Origin: Mortierella sp. BCC40632
Taxonomy: Eukaryota; Mortierellomycota; Mortierellomycetes; Mortierellales; Mortierellaceae
Direction of reading: 5' to 3'
Assembly (NCBI GenBank): GCA_011634665.1
Contig: WAEK01000010.1
Coordinates: forward strand, 1,267,001 to 1,331,000
DNA length: 64,000 nucleotides
Position 1 is the first letter of the stretch. Each line of letters begins with the position of its first letter. The translations under genes and the position numbers were made by a program. The notes beneath the pieces are model-generated. The model was not told the origin of the DNA. It saw only the letters and a list, made by a program, of their open reading frames with translations, and did not search any database. Shown piece by piece: positions 17,751-30,121 of this stretch.

Positions 17751-20541
17751 GAGTGCAATGGCCCGGAATTGTCTGCATCGGGAGCCGAGGAGGGATGAGT
17801 CTACTGGAACCAATTGCTTGTCGGAACCAGAAAAAAAAAAAAAAATCTCGGCGTGTGTATCCAGACATGGAACGTCTCTCCTTCCCACGAAAACGTCGCC
17901 CATGGACAAAAAAAAAAAAAAAAAAAAAAATACGGCCTCTTTCTCTTCAGTTTAGTTCAGTACTTTTCTTTCTCCCTCTTTCTCTTTTTCTTTCATTCAT
18001 TCGTAATACCCTCCTTTGTTTTGTCCATATCATTAATGCCAAGGGAACAGTGGCTAGCATCTATAGGCCGATATTTTTTATTTTGGCTGTTCACCCTCCA
18101 ATCCACCAATACACATTCGTAAAAAAAAAAAAAAAGACTCTTCCTTTGTTACTTCTCCCCCGAGGGTGTACCCGGACATGGACTCGGGCTATTGGTCTCA
18201 GAGACTTGTCCCTCCTCCCCTTCTCCCCTTCTCTCACCCCTTTCTCTCTTTCTCTCTCTCTCTCTCTTTCTCCCGCTTTTCTCTTGTTATTGCTCTCTTG
18301 GTTTCAAAGCTTGGCTGCTGGGAAAGCGTGTTGCCTGTTGTCCATCCATGGATCAGATAACCAATACGCAACACGAAAACGGAATGATGCGCAGCATGCA
18401 TATGATTCGTGCCTGTTGTTCGTCCATCTCTCCCTCTCTCTTTTTGTTTTTTATTTCGCGCACATTGGAGTCGCCAAGAACGGCTCTGAAAAAGGAGACG
18501 GCAACGCCAAAGTGGCGAGTTTTTCCAGGGGGCGGTTTGCCCTTGACCTGTATCTCATTGAAAAAAAAAAAAAAAAAGAAAAAAAAAAAAAGAAAAGCCT
18601 GTAGCATCCACAAGATCAAGCCCGCCAAGACAAGAGCTATTGAAATCGTATTCGGATATTTTGCCAAGGATATCGGCACTCCGATGTTGGAGAATGGCTT
18701 TGCCAAGGCCCGGAAAGACCTTGACTTAAAGAACTGTCGGGGTTGATTGTCCAGGTGCAACACCCTATACCTTATGTGCGAAGAAATCCTTTTAGGTCGT
18801 TTTCAAGACTGAAGCTGACGCAACAAAGATTTTTTTTTTTTTTTAACGTTGAACCGAGACTAGGGAAGTCCAAGAACATGAACATTCTGAGCTGTTCCCT
18901 TCTACAGCTCCTTCCCGCCCTTTTCTCCCACGTGCAAGCTTTCTGCTAGAATTTTTTCCGCATATTCTTTTCCTCTACCGTTTTGAACTATTTTTATGTG
19001 TCTCGCAAATGACTTCAAGTGCGACGCCATGCTTTTGACAAACTTGAGACTGTTAGTTGGAATCTATCCTTCGTCCAAGATAGATGTGTCATTAAAATGG
19101 GCAATTGGCCGGAGCAATGAACTTGCCTTCGACCTTTTTTTTTTTTTTTTTTTTCCTACGGCATATGAGACATGAATAAATAAAAGGATGCAGTGCAAAC
19201 AACAGAATTCTGCCTACAGGAGCCATCCGATAGATAGATAGTGCTTGGGGGTAGAGCAAGGATGTAGATCACGACAATGGCCGCGTCATGGCTAGGAGAG
19301 ATTAAAATAGAATACGCTGCGTCCGATCCATCTCTGTTCACATAGGAATATCCAGACCCCTACGAGTCTAGCAGCGAGTTAGTTGCTCAAGCGATGACGA
19401 GATCGCAACCAAAGCATAAGGCTAGAGGGACAATTGTAGTTACTATCCCGGAGTCTTAACTCCTGAGCAACGACCATTCAACTCTTTGATGTTATTGGCC
19501 CATACAATGTGGTGGTTCCAGTCATCCAATGGTGAAAGCAACTGCAATCAAGTGGTTTCCTTTCTCCACAGCCATTACAAGCATTAGGTGAGGTCCAATG
19601 GAGTGACAGTTCGGTAAAGCCTAAGACCACCCATTGGCCCACGAAACAAAATCGGCTGCTGCACTGCCTTTGTCAAAAAATGAGCTCCTTGACCAAGAGA
19701 GTGGTAGTCCAGCACCTAACAAAGCCTATGACCACTCTTGAACAGAAAGAGTCATCAGAGTGCAACAGCTCAAATCTTGCACCATCGCAGCCAAGAGAGG
19801 AGCAAATCTGTGGAGGCCTCATGGAGAGGCAGAGCAGCACCAGGTTGAGATTATGACTTTCTCATCGTCGCATCCATTCTTGGGCCCGTCCCATTTGCCT
19901 CGTCAACAGCAATGGAGAGAGGGAGAGGAATAAGCATAGGCCAACGCTACTACCCTGCACATTTAAGCTCACGGTGGCTTAACGCTACTCTGAAGTTCCA
20001 CGAGCCCGTTGAAGAATTTGAGTTTGGTTAAAATCATCGAAGTCCACGCGATTTCAACTTGATTCCCCAGCGCCTTTCCATTCTTGAAGCTCTGTCTGTT
20101 TTTTTTTTTTTTTTTTTTTCAGCGGCCTTTAGCTGAACTCACTCTTCCTCTCTCCGAGATTCCAGGAGCCATGGTCAGACACCAAGCAACATCTATATCC
20201 AGCTCCTAGGCAGAGCCAGGGCAACTCGTGCATTCCTATTCAGCTCTGGATAAAAACAGGGCAAAGGTCAAAAAAAAAAAAAAAAAAAAAAAATGGTTCA
20301 CGAATGCAGGGTGTCTCTCATAGGAGAGGTGGGTTATCCTCTGCAAAGTACTCATGGCTATCAGAATTAAAGATTGCCAGGTCAGGATTGATTTAGCAAG
20401 CTCTTTACAACCGGTTTGTTCATATGCATGGCCTCTAGATGTACCATTGACAATGAACTAGCTGCATGGTATGTAGCTCTTCATCCATCAAGCGATTTTA
20501 TTTTATTTTAATATTTCTAAAAGGTAAAATGGAGGTATACT
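17751..20541. other. Gene-poor region with homopolymers and old repeat copies
   Basis: No supported gene. Poly-A or poly-T runs of 10-23 nt recur (near 17830, 17908, 18121, 18560, 18830, 19138, 20101, 20270). A short open stretch 18600-18745 (IKPAKTRAIEIVFGYFAKDI) has no start and is not convincing. From about 19175 to 19860 the sequence is a diverged direct copy of 22133-22960. Confidence 0.5.
19175..19860 (+). repeat. Diverged direct repeat, left copy
   Basis: Matches 22133-22960 in the same orientation in an ordered series of blocks: AAAAGGATGCA, TTAACTCCTGAG, GATGTTATTGGCCC, TCCTTGACCA and GTGGTAGTCCAGC, then GGAGGCCTCATGGAGA. I would guess about 70% identity with indels. Not coding. Confidence 0.5.
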
Positions 20542-20621
20542 TCGTATACTTCGGTATGTTTCCTAAAGGTGATATTGGCCGTGTCTTTATTGCCTACTGG
20601 AGCATTTTTTTTAGAGACTTT

Positions 20622-20662
<41 letters not shown>

Positions 20663-22127
20663 GCTTTATACAGTGAGATTTCGGCCACTAGCTCTAAGCC
20701 TAACCAAACAAACACTACAAAGAGATGCTCTAACTTGTGTCTGCCAATACCCTCGTATACTCATATACATTCGGATTAGATATCGCCTGCTATCGCAGGC
20801 TCATCCAATCCTCCAATAGTCTAGTCAGCGATGCCAGTTGTCGCGTGGTTGCCGTGCCCTTGTCCAAGAGGTGTCGAGCTGATCGAATTACATTCCGAAC
20901 CTTGTCTCGAGGGAGTCGGGTCTCCATCGTCCTGGTATCCCAGGTGTTGCATCGTTTGTGAGGGCTCGAAGGATGATTTCTCATGGTTCACCTAGAGTTC
21001 TAAGCTTGCCATCTTTTCGCAGACAATGGTGGTGTTTGTGATCGCCTCTTCTCAGGAACGGGGGGTAATGATAAAGTTGTCTAGGTAACCATTGATCCAT
21101 ATCCTTCTCTTTCTGGATCGCGATAGGATTTTGAGGACATTTAAAAATACGATTGGAGAAGATGTTAGCCCGAACGGGAGTACTTTGAATTGGTGTTTCT
21201 TGTTTCTCCATGTGAACTGGAGATTTTGTGACTCCCCGGGTGGATGTCGATGTGGAAGAATGCATCTTTTGGATCGATGCTTGTGAGGTAGTCGTTTTGT
21301 TGAATCTCGGCTACTACCATTGTTAGGAACTCGATATTGAAAGAGCACCATTCAATATAGTCGATGAGAGCCGTCTCTGCCTCGCAGAATTTCCGTGGTT
21401 TTTTGAAAGAGGTTATTATTGGTGGAGGTATGTTGAAGTTGAGTCGTAGGCCCTTCTGAGCGATGTCGAGGACCAGGAATTGTCTGTTATTGAGTGCCAC
21501 TCTTGGATTTGATGTGCGATCCTCCCTGTCTTCGCCAAGGCTGTCTTCCCGGGTAAGGGAGGCGATGTCTCTACGCATCGGTCCGACGTTCCTGGCCACT
21601 GGAGTCGTTGAAGTTTTTTGGTTAGTTGGAATAATTGTTGTTGATACCTCCACCCTTCTTGAAATGCTGTTGATGATGATAAATGAGCCGCTTGTTTTGA
21701 CTTGCAGGTCCTGGTGTCCATCGGCCTGACGATATTTCCTTGAACTTGAGTGCCTTAATGTTTCTCTTCGCTAAGGGCAGATTGTCTGTCATCGTGATCG
21801 CAACTGAAGGTGTCGGATTAACTCCTGTCGATGCTCATTGTCTCGTCCTGTTGAGGGAGGGGGGGGGGGTTGAGCGTTGGATGTGTTATAGGATTTGTGA
21901 GAGGGGTTCATTGTCGAGAAGCGGAGAAGTCGTATTGGATTCCATGTTGTGGAGACGTAACGCGCGGTATTCACCAGCAAGCAAGAAAAACGGCCAATGA
22001 AGAATAGACATACATTCTACACTTTTATTCCAAAAAGAAACAAGAAAAAAGGAAAAAAAAATTCTAAAAAATGCTCTAGTAGGCAGGGTCATATCCTAAC
22101 CTTTAGGAAACATACCGAAGTATACGA
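20542..22127 (-). mobile_element. Decayed DIRS-like retroelement with inverted terminal repeats
   Basis: A 29-bp exact inverted repeat (20542-20570 and 22099-22127) marks the ends and continues as an imperfect inverted match for about 100 bp inward (GCCTACTGGAGCA against GCCTACTAGAGCA). Between them, on the minus strand, pieces of a reverse transcriptase can be read in shifting frames: SIDPKDAFFHIDIHPGSHK, then FTWRNKKHQFKVLPFGLTSS and GYLDNFIITP (YLDN in place of YLDD), then an RNase H-side piece RLPRDKVRNVIRSARHLL and TTRQLASLT. This order and wording match DIRS/Ngaro-type RTs. Frameshifts and stops make it a dead, internally shortened remnant. No recombinase is visible inside. Confidence 0.72.
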
Positions 22128-22132
22128 GATAT

Positions 22133-22960
22133 ATTCATAAAAGGATGCAAAGCAAAGGACAAATTCTCACCTAGAACGAGAGTTTAACTCCTGAGGAAGG
22201 AGATGTCTGCTATAGTTGCGAGTTCAGCAGCAAATCTAAAAAAAAAAAAAAAAAAAAAGATAATGGTTAGTAATTTCGAAACAAAAATGACCATCTACTC
22301 CTTGATGCTATTGACCCAAACAATAAAGTGGCCCCCTTCACTCGCCGGCGAAGACAGCCGCAGCCAGGAGACTTCCGGACTCCACAGCCATCCCTAAGGA
22401 TGGCATCAAGTGAGGTCATGGATTGGCAGTCTAGCGTTAGGCTAAACCTCTAGCCACTCTTGACCCAAGGAGTTAAATCGACTGCAATTAGACCTGTATC
22501 AATAGCGCCAAAGTCAAGACGCAAAGTCCTGTTTTTGGAGAGGCCGTCGGGAGTGGTAGTCCAGCGTCTAGCTAAGTCTATGACCACTCATGGACCCACG
22601 GAGTTGACACATTTCTGGAGCGATGTGGACTCTAGATCACCCTGACGAAGGATGGATCGAGAAGTAGATGGGGAAGAAACGCGCTTCTGGTCTGCTCCAC
22701 TCCCATGTGGACACACAAGTCTGACAGAGAACATTACACAGATTACAGCACCACCTTTGCCAAGAATGAGTTCCTTGACCAGGAGAGGTCGTTCGGAGTG
22801 GTAGTCCAGCGCCTGACTTGGCCTATGGCCACTCATGTACCCAAAGAGTAATCAGAATGTAACAGTACAAAAAAAAACCATCGCAAAAAAAAAAAAAAAA
22901 AAAAAAAGAGTAAATCTAGAGGCCGTATGGAGAAGCAGGCCGGCGCCAGGCTAAGACTAT
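22133..22960 (+). repeat. Diverged direct repeat, right copy
   Basis: Partner of 19175-19860; together they bracket the DIRS-like remnant. This copy also contains internal reiterations of a ~45-bp unit with core GTAGTCCAGCGCCTAG and ending ACTCATGGACCCA, at about 22420-22468, 22551-22598, 22796-22843 and 22931-22978. Poly-A runs occur at about 22239 and 22886. Confidence 0.5.
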
Positions 22961-23899
22961 TGCTTCTCATGGACCCAAAGAGGGCCCTGCCTGTAGCCAT
23001 TCTCGTACACAACGCCATGCATGTTGCCTTCAAAGGCACTACCATTACCTTGACTCTTGGGTTACTCTTCAGATGGCTCTTGGGACTCTGAGAAGCATGC
23101 CAAAGGCTCATCCTCCACAAGCATATGAACAACAACTCAGTGGCTTTTGCCCGGCTTAAAACTACCTTTCTTGGCAAGCCTCTGAATACAAAAGGAGGCA
23201 TTAGGACACCTTCTCACCATTGGCAACCGTTCCTATTTCTCAGAGAGCTCTTCCACTCTCTAGCTCTCATACTTTTGACCGCCACAAGCCGGACGAGGAC
23301 AAGTGTTGTGTTTGAGATCCAAGCAGGACAGCTACTTCAATGAGGGGAGCTAGGGTGGCTCTAGCTTACACATTGGCGTATCAGAGCGAGAATTCATTTC
23401 CTGCCTTGGACAATGATTTGCTCGCCGACAGTGCCGGACTTCCTGTGAAAGGTTTCTTCAAAATGGCTGCTAGTCTTGCCTATCATTCTAAAAGTCGGAT
23501 TAACTACTCACATGGCTTCTTTCTTTGGTGTAAGGAGTACGGCATCAGCACGCAGTTCTCTCAAGAGAGAAAGCTACAACAACTCGTTTCATTTCTTTCT
23601 GCCTTATACCTGAAATATCGGATTTACATATCAACTCCGATAGTAAGGCCAACAGTTCTAGTTATCCTAAATGGTCAAAGGAAGTCTCACAGACACTGTT
23701 CTGACAGCACCGCAGCCTTTTATTACTACTATCTCACTCATCCCTCCGTGCCTCGATCACTGAACTACTCAGCCTGTGATTGTCGATCAATTCTCTCAAG
23801 AGATTCTCCGAGATCGGGCATGTCCTCGCTGTGGGTTTCATGTTGTGAGACCAGACTCTCTCTGGGCGAACTCGTGGAAATGAAATGTGTACAACTTTC
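22961..23899. other. Non-coding stretch 3' of channel copy C
   Basis: A 187-codon open frame (23340-23903, plus) exists but shows no recognisable domain and runs into the 3' end of copy C on the other strand. I do not call it a gene. Nothing else is seen. Confidence 0.4.
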
Positions 23900-26800
23900 C
23901 TAAATTTCTTCAGGATGCTCGCTGTACTGGATTTTCCATCCATCATTCTCTTGTTCTTCCTCCAAAACTATCTCGTCATCCTTCTTCCAGATCCTTTGCC
24001 AGTACTGTTTGACCTGGTAATGTGTTGCCGTGTAGTAGATCATTCGAGGGAACCAATCAAATGTCTCTCGGAATCCTGATTGTCGTGTGGTAAACATACC
24101 GGGATGAAGGAAGAGTACGAGTCAGAGAAATAGAGAAGAGTGAGATACTTGACAGCAGTAAAAAGAGCCCCAGTTCTCCTCGAACAAAGATCACGAGCAA
24201 TACCATCTCACAGAAACCTACTAACCTGGAATGTGGTACGACATGTTCTCTGCACTCTCAACAAGCCTAAGTCTGTTCTCGAGCCACACTTGTCTCCATG
24301 AGTCATCAGCCTTGACAAATGCCACGTTGATCAGAGCTAGTTGGAGTGGGTTAGAGAAGAGTTGATAGGACAAGAGTAAATAATTGGGTCAGGGATGATT
24401 TTTTTTTTTCGATTGAGTCTAGTCGAGAGATGCAGATACTATTCCAGAATGATTGTAGACAATTTCCATGCCACTTAACACGCTCTTTACCGATTAGAAC
24501 ATTGAGCATCAGAATGGATGTGAATGTAAAGTAAATCATCACCATCACTTGAAGAGACCAGCCACGAAAGACCAGTCGAGGTGTAGTGCCTTCTTGAGCG
24601 GGAGTGTCGCCATTCTTCAAATTGAGGTCATCCTCAAACGGATCAAATCGACCCCCCTGTTCCAAGAGTCACAACAGTTAGCCATATGTATTGTCAGACT
24701 CAGTTGGATTTGGTCCGCATTGGGAAGTGCAAAGAGTGAAAGAAACAATAGTACCCAACAATGTTAAAAATGAGTACTTGCCATCATCAGATATACAGAT
24801 GTGATGATCCCGAAAAAGTTATTTGAAAGGTCCGATCCCGAGCTTTCTCTTTTTTCAACAGCACCATGAAGGACATGAACGATCGCAATCGAGAAAAATA
24901 GTACCCCGCTTGCAAATACGACAAAGAAAATTTTGATCTCTCGTAGGACACTAAACACAATCGTAATGTACTTGCAGACCGTCTCGCTCACTCGGAGTTC
25001 GGCAAGCTGAGGATGCCATGAGCGATTGAGGTGGTTTGTAGAAAAATTGTTGACGCATCTAGGTTAGGATCACCCTTATTGATAACGGTGTTCATAGCAA
25101 TGGTAAATGGATAGCTGATTCCCATGTTCTCGGGTAGAGTAGTTCTACTCACCAGATGAAGGAACACCAACACGATACAGAAACTAAAATCAGATGTCAC
25201 TTCTTGTGTCCCTATTCCAACAAGATTGAGAATCTGATGGAGGCTTGTCCCGAGTGGGTAGAGATAAACAAGTAGATCCAACAGATTGTATGGCGATCTA
25301 GTGGTAATCGTAAAGTAAGTAGAAGTGGCGATGGTTTAGAGAGTACTGGAGACTTCGCCATCTGTAGCTTCGTTCAATTAATATTGATAGACATACCTGA
25401 AGTGGGAGGACCGTTTCAAGTTACTCTCCGTACTACTGCAAAATAGTATTTGGAACAAGCACAAAAAGGGAAATGGCTCGCACCGCTTGGCCGGCACGGT
25501 TGTTAAACCGGATTGGGAAAGGGGATAAGGGGGACAATCCAACCAATGCACATCAACCGATCTCCTTGAAGAAGAGGGAAAGAAAGGAACAAAGTGATAC
25601 AAAAGATCTGTGAACGAACAATATCTAGCTGCAGGGTCTCGCCTGTGGGGCGAATTAACAGGCGGACCTGCTCTAGAAGGTAAGTGTTCAAACTAACGGA
25701 TCGAGAAGAAGGAGGAAAAAAAAGAACTGACTTTATAAAAATGCTGTAGGGGGGTGCCTTTTATATACCCCCCTGGAAGATCTTCCTAATGCATTTACTA
25801 CACTACACTTCTCAACAAAGTAGAATTTCTCAGCATCCAAAAAATTGCGACTCTGCCGGCCGTCCTTGAACAGTGAGATCACTTCCAATCTGTTAAAGAG
25901 ACGTGTCTTTCTTGAAATCCCACGCTCCTCCTTCAAACGCATTTTGTACGATCCTCCTGGAAAAGATCCCGTCATTTCTCCAACAATCTCTGGGAGTCTT
26001 TTTGGATCTAATTTATATCCACAACTGCTGTAGGGCTTCACGTCGCATTCAATTGAGATGTCTTCAACAAATGAAGTTTCAAGAACTGATCCATGACAGG
26101 TGGCAACGATGGTGGATTTAGTCTTCAGTCCCAGGGGCTTCTTTCTTGGATGAATAGTGCTGATCTTGACTCTAGACAGGTCTGGAACACGGATCGCTGA
26201 TCGAATCTGCTTTGATGGAATGTCTGTGACAACGATTGCATCTGCGTGCCTATAGCCCCACCCATACAATTCATTGTCTTCAAGGTGTTCTGCCCAGGAA
26301 GATCTCATGGTGTCGCTACTGTAGATAAGGTCCCCTGTTGTAACCGAATATAATGAAAAAGCCTCTGTTGTAGTAACCGCGATTGTCTGACCATCTGAAG
26401 ATACATTGAAGCTTCTGATGCTGTGAACCGTATCAATGTCGTACGTCTTTCTCCTTGATTCTTGACTCCAGACTGAAAGCTTGAGTGGTGATTGAGATAC
26501 CACCATCACTCCTTGACTCATGGTCTGTAATGTTGTTTTCGCACTAGTCCAATTCAAGTAAGGGGAAATTTGAATTTTATAGAGCATCGCCCACTCTTTG
26601 TTGGTTGAAAAAACAAAGAGCTCCTTTCCATCACTGGCCGCATATCGCTCGGACTCGTTGCTCCACTCTTCTGTGGCAATACTAGTAAACTTGGCATATC
26701 CTCGAAAGAGCCTGAGTACGGTACACTGGCTATGGCGAGCTGAAGGTCGCAGTAGAGTATGTTGTTGACTCTTTTGTGATATTGACATGTCTGTGTCTTG

Positions 26801-27877
26801 TGGGTTGTTGATGGTGAATAATCTCACGGGACATTCTGAGGCAGAGTTGCCACCATTGATCGCAATCTGTGATCCATCCCATGATATCGAGATACAAAGT
26901 CTGGAATGGAGTTCTTCTCCACATTTCACGACAGAGCTCATAGAAGTTGCACGAGTCGCAGGAAATGGAAACAACGTTTCCTTCTTCTTGTTCGCCAAAT
27001 TGAGTTCCCATACATCAAGGTAAAGTAGCTCCCCTGTTGACGCGATGGTGGCTGCATGGGATCCCGATGCTGATATGGCAAAATCTACGATGGTAGCAGG
27101 TACGTGGTTTACGCCTGCTTGTCCTTCTTTGTTGTGCCATATGTTAACTGCCTTCTTCGGGAGTGCGATCGCAGGAAGCATGTAATCTGAGTGATAAAGA
27201 CAAAACTGGTCAGACCTTATTCTCGTTGACTGATCTAACTTTTATCCATCTACAAGGCAGCATACCATATTTATCCAAACCAGGTGGAGCCTGGAAACGA
27301 TCAACATAGCAGATTTGGATGGATCCTTGCTGTTGCTTATCGTAGTGCTGTAATTGAAGCTTAAAATCAGCTCGGGATATCTGGGAACGCAAGAGAATTC
27401 GGATGAATGATTGCTCTCCTATTTAGAAGGATAGGTACAGAGAAGTCAGTAAGCGGGCGAAGGTAAAGCCCTTCACAAATTTAAAAGGTCAACATTGCTG
27501 ATAGGCTTGTTATATAACCTTTATCGGGTATTGAACCTAGAGTGAAATACTGGAATGGATAGGTGAATTAGGCTGTTGAGCTTGGTCAGGGAGGAGGCCT
27601 ACTATAAACACGAAGACGTGGGCAGATATTTCATACCTGATCATCTATCCCGATGTACTTTATCCCTGATGCTTTGTAGTCAAGCAAAAAGCAAAACACA
27701 ACGTAGTAAGACTCTGAGGGTCCTGCACTATCGGCAAATGGAATCTATTGTTCGCAGGCGACTTAGTAATACACGATTGACCCAAGTTCATTGGAAGTGC
27801 AAAGAGCATATTTCAACATACAGTAAGCCCTAAGTCTGGATCGACGAGAATAGGGGCTGCGTAATTTCTATCATCGA
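23900..27877 (-). pseudogene. WD40 / TRP-like channel, copy C, broken by a solo LTR and deletion
   Basis: On the minus strand the N-terminal exons (DDRNYAAP near 27870; GEQSFIRILLRSQISR near 27400) and the WD40 exon (27181 to about 25808) read well, ending ...EKFYFVEK. An LTR (25807-25437) follows at once, and the gene resumes at LKRSSHFR, the residues just before S3. Compared with copy B about 1.45 kb is missing, including the end of the propeller region and S1-S2. The exons for S3 to the tail are intact: SPYNLLDLLVYLYPLGTS, the S5 exon, pore GGRFDPFED, the post-S6 helix WRQVWLENRLRLVESAEN, and an acidic tail ending YSEHPEEI. As it stands the frame reads about 20 codons into the LTR and stops, so no full channel can be made. 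A shortened WD40-only protein is possible. Confidence 0.75.
25437..25807 (-). mobile_element. Solo LTR inside channel copy C
   Basis: A ~371-bp sequence nearly identical to 37995-38363 but in opposite orientation. On the minus strand it begins TGTAGTGTAG and ends ATTTTGCA, the TG...CA ends of an LTR, and contains a TATA box (TATATAAAAGGC) inside a G6/C6 hairpin. Flanking tetranucleotides differ (GAAG before, GTAG after), so the two sides are not a simple target duplication. This agrees with loss of host sequence at this spot. Confidence 0.75.
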
Positions 27878-29017
27878 AAATAGGGGAATGACTGAGTACA
27901 TGACTATTTACTCCGAGGGTCACAGATCTTCAGAACAGAAGGATTCAAGTTTTTTTTTTTTTTTTTTTTTTTTTCAAAGTTAGTATTAGATCACTTGAGA
28001 TTGAGCATACCTTTGTGTTATGAAACTGGCTATACCGTCTTTGAAGAACAGTCTGTTGACTAGTTATTTTGTTAGGTTTAGTTGTCAGTAGCAGTAGATT
28101 GTGGAACTCACGGTCTGCATCCTTCAAAGTGAATTATTCAGCCCTTCGATGGGACTCTCCCTGTGTGTACCTTTTCGTAAAAGGTCGCTCCAAATGATTG
28201 GCATTTCGGATTTAAATACCCCTCGGGATTATCGACGGCACATTCTAGTGGGATTTGTCTGCATGCTTGTGCCCCCCCCCAAGTACCGCTGATATGGCAC
28301 GGTCCACAATTGTCGCACCATCCATCTAACTGGGATACTTTTACATCAGAAAAGAGAGAGAGAAAGTGTAAGTGAGCGAGTGAGTAAGTGAAAAAAAAAA
28401 GTTCATCAATTCAATCATACTCCTGCTATATTTGCAATCCCATCTTTGTTTCTGGAAGGCATCTTAGTATATTCTCTTTCTGCTGCTGCCACTTTTCCCC
28501 ATACCCTTTTTGTACAAAGCCGACAGCTGTGCATATATTTCAACGCCTTGGATCTCACGAATCCTTTCAATGCTGAACGCGACTCGATCTGCTGTTGTAG
28601 TGCAGCACTCATACCTTCCCCATATATCCCACCACTTTGTCCACCCTTTGTCTCTCTCGGTCTTTGCTCACCAAATCGAAGATAGAGATCCAGAATGGCT
28701 CCATTCAAGTTCAAGTGCACCACTCTTTCACCTTAGTTCAGTTTCAGGAGATTTCATGCCACTTCATTAAAAGGTTACACATGTGGGATCCTCGCCGTAG
28801 TTGATTAATAAGTGTAAGCCTTTATTTTATTCGGCCACGCTGGAGATATTATTTGCATTTTCTTAACTCTTCAGATTCTTTTGTTCTTTACTATGCATAC
28901 CCCATGTCCTGATTCAAGCCGATGTACACTAGTTGGTCTTTGCTACCCTCCCTTGGACCCTATAGTATTTGCAGGGAGTGCTCTCGAACTGTGATTTTGT
29001 TCGTGGTTGAGCTACTC
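27878..29017. other. Non-coding region between copy C and the DUF4419 gene
   Basis: It contains a T-run at 27951-27974 and a C-run at 28273-28281. Short open frames have no recognisable content. Nothing further seen. Confidence 0.5.
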
Positions 29018-30121
29018 TTATGAGCCGTCTTTTGATATCCACCATGCAGGTTGAGGTTGAACCGTGTCGTGGTTTCCGGTCACTCTGGTTCCAACTAGGC
29101 CAGCTACCATGATCGCATTGGTCTTTTTGCCATTGTCATCGAGTATGACAGGCACGTTTGCATATGATGCTGGAATTTCGTCAGCCTCGACATGATGGAA
29201 AGCAACACCACCTAACGACAGATCCCCGTTTTCCTTGTAGAGAGACACCCCTAGAGAATCAAAGAAGCAGAATGCTGTGATCCAACCAGAGATGTAGGCA
29301 TGACCACTACCACCATGAAAGTGCACGATTTTCCTCCAAAATTCTTTGGTTTCTTTAGAATCGGGATTGTCGAAAGTCTCCACAAATCGGGTGAGGACCG
29401 CCTTGAGTTGGTTGCGCCATTGAGTAGTCTCCTCGCCATACTCTGTTAACTTCTCGATCCTAACAAGGATCTCCTGCCAGTCACTCTTCTCGCCTAGTAG
29501 AGTCACAGCTGGTAGACCACACGATGTCCTCATATAGTACTTGAAATACTTCTTGAGAGTCGACATCAAGATAATGCTCGAGATAATTCTGTCATCAGTC
29601 GTGGTAGTGGTGAAGTTTGGCGTAATCCACTCACGGAGTTCCAGGTCGAGAACATGGTCTTGGATCAACCCTCCCATCTGTACCGCCATGTTTCCAAAAT
29701 CCCACGAGTGTAGAGGAACCAAAGTCTCGATTGTCAGTTGCTTTTGACCTTCATGTGCGACGAAAAGATGGCGTAACCTCTCGGCATTTGCATTGACGAA
29801 GTAGTTAAACTGAGAAAGTATCGATATCCACACGTCGTCGGGACGGATGACGAGGTGATGGTGTTCGTTGTACGCCTTCAGAGCCGTGTCAACGAAGCCG
29901 TTGTTGTGCCTTGCGGGTAGAAGTAGGTCCCTCTCGGAAGATTCCCTGGAGGGAAGAGGGAAGGAGCATCGGAAAATCTCGCCTTTCTTTTTTTGGAGCG
30001 CTCTGTCTCCTTCAAGGATGTCAAAGGGGTTGTTGGTGTAATATCCGACTGCTTCAGGTGTGGAGTAGCGAGTGTTGAGGAGCTCAAGAGGTATGTCGCT
30101 AGGGTTGGTAGTGACTGGCAT
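29018..30121 (-). CDS. DUF4419 family protein
   Basis: A single-exon 367-aa protein. Recognised as DUF4419 from the pattern NGFVDTALKAYNEHHHLVIRPDDVWISILSQFNYFVN, followed by NMAVQMGGLIQDHV, FKYYMRTSCGLPAVTLLGEKSDW, WRKIVHFHGGSGHAYISGWITAFCFF and a C-terminal segment with VPVILDDNGK. The family is widespread in fungi and of unknown function. There are no membrane segments and no signal peptide. The start ATG at 30121 is followed at once by the conserved N-terminal part, and an in-frame upstream alternative was not found. It stands alone in an accessory region, without a visible partner. The length is usual for the family. Confidence 0.88.
   Translation of the reverse strand: MPVTTNPSDIPLELLNTRYSTPEAVGYYTNNPFDILEGDRALQKKKGEIFRCSFPLPSRESSERDLLLPARHNNGFVDTALKAYNEHHHLVIRPDDVWISILSQFNYFVNANAERLRHLFVAHEGQKQLTIETLVPLHSWDFGNMAVQMGGLIQDHVLDLELREWITPNFTTTTTDDRIISSIILMSTLKKYFKYYMRTSCGLPAVTLLGEKSDWQEILVRIEKLTEYGEETTQWRNQLKAVLTRFVETFDNPDSKETKEFWRKIVHFHGGSGHAYISGWITAFCFFDSLGVSLYKENGDLSLGGVAFHHVEADEIPASYANVPVILDDNGKKTNAIMVAGLVGTRVTGNHDTVQPQPAWWISKDGS

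Noticed and set aside
18600..18745. Possible short peptide IKPAKTRAIEIVFGYFAKDI
   Set aside because: No start codon in good context, preceded directly by an A-run, and no second exon could be joined.
23340..23903. 187-codon plus-strand frame
   Set aside because: No recognisable domain, sits in repeat-rich sequence and overlaps the antisense end of channel copy C.
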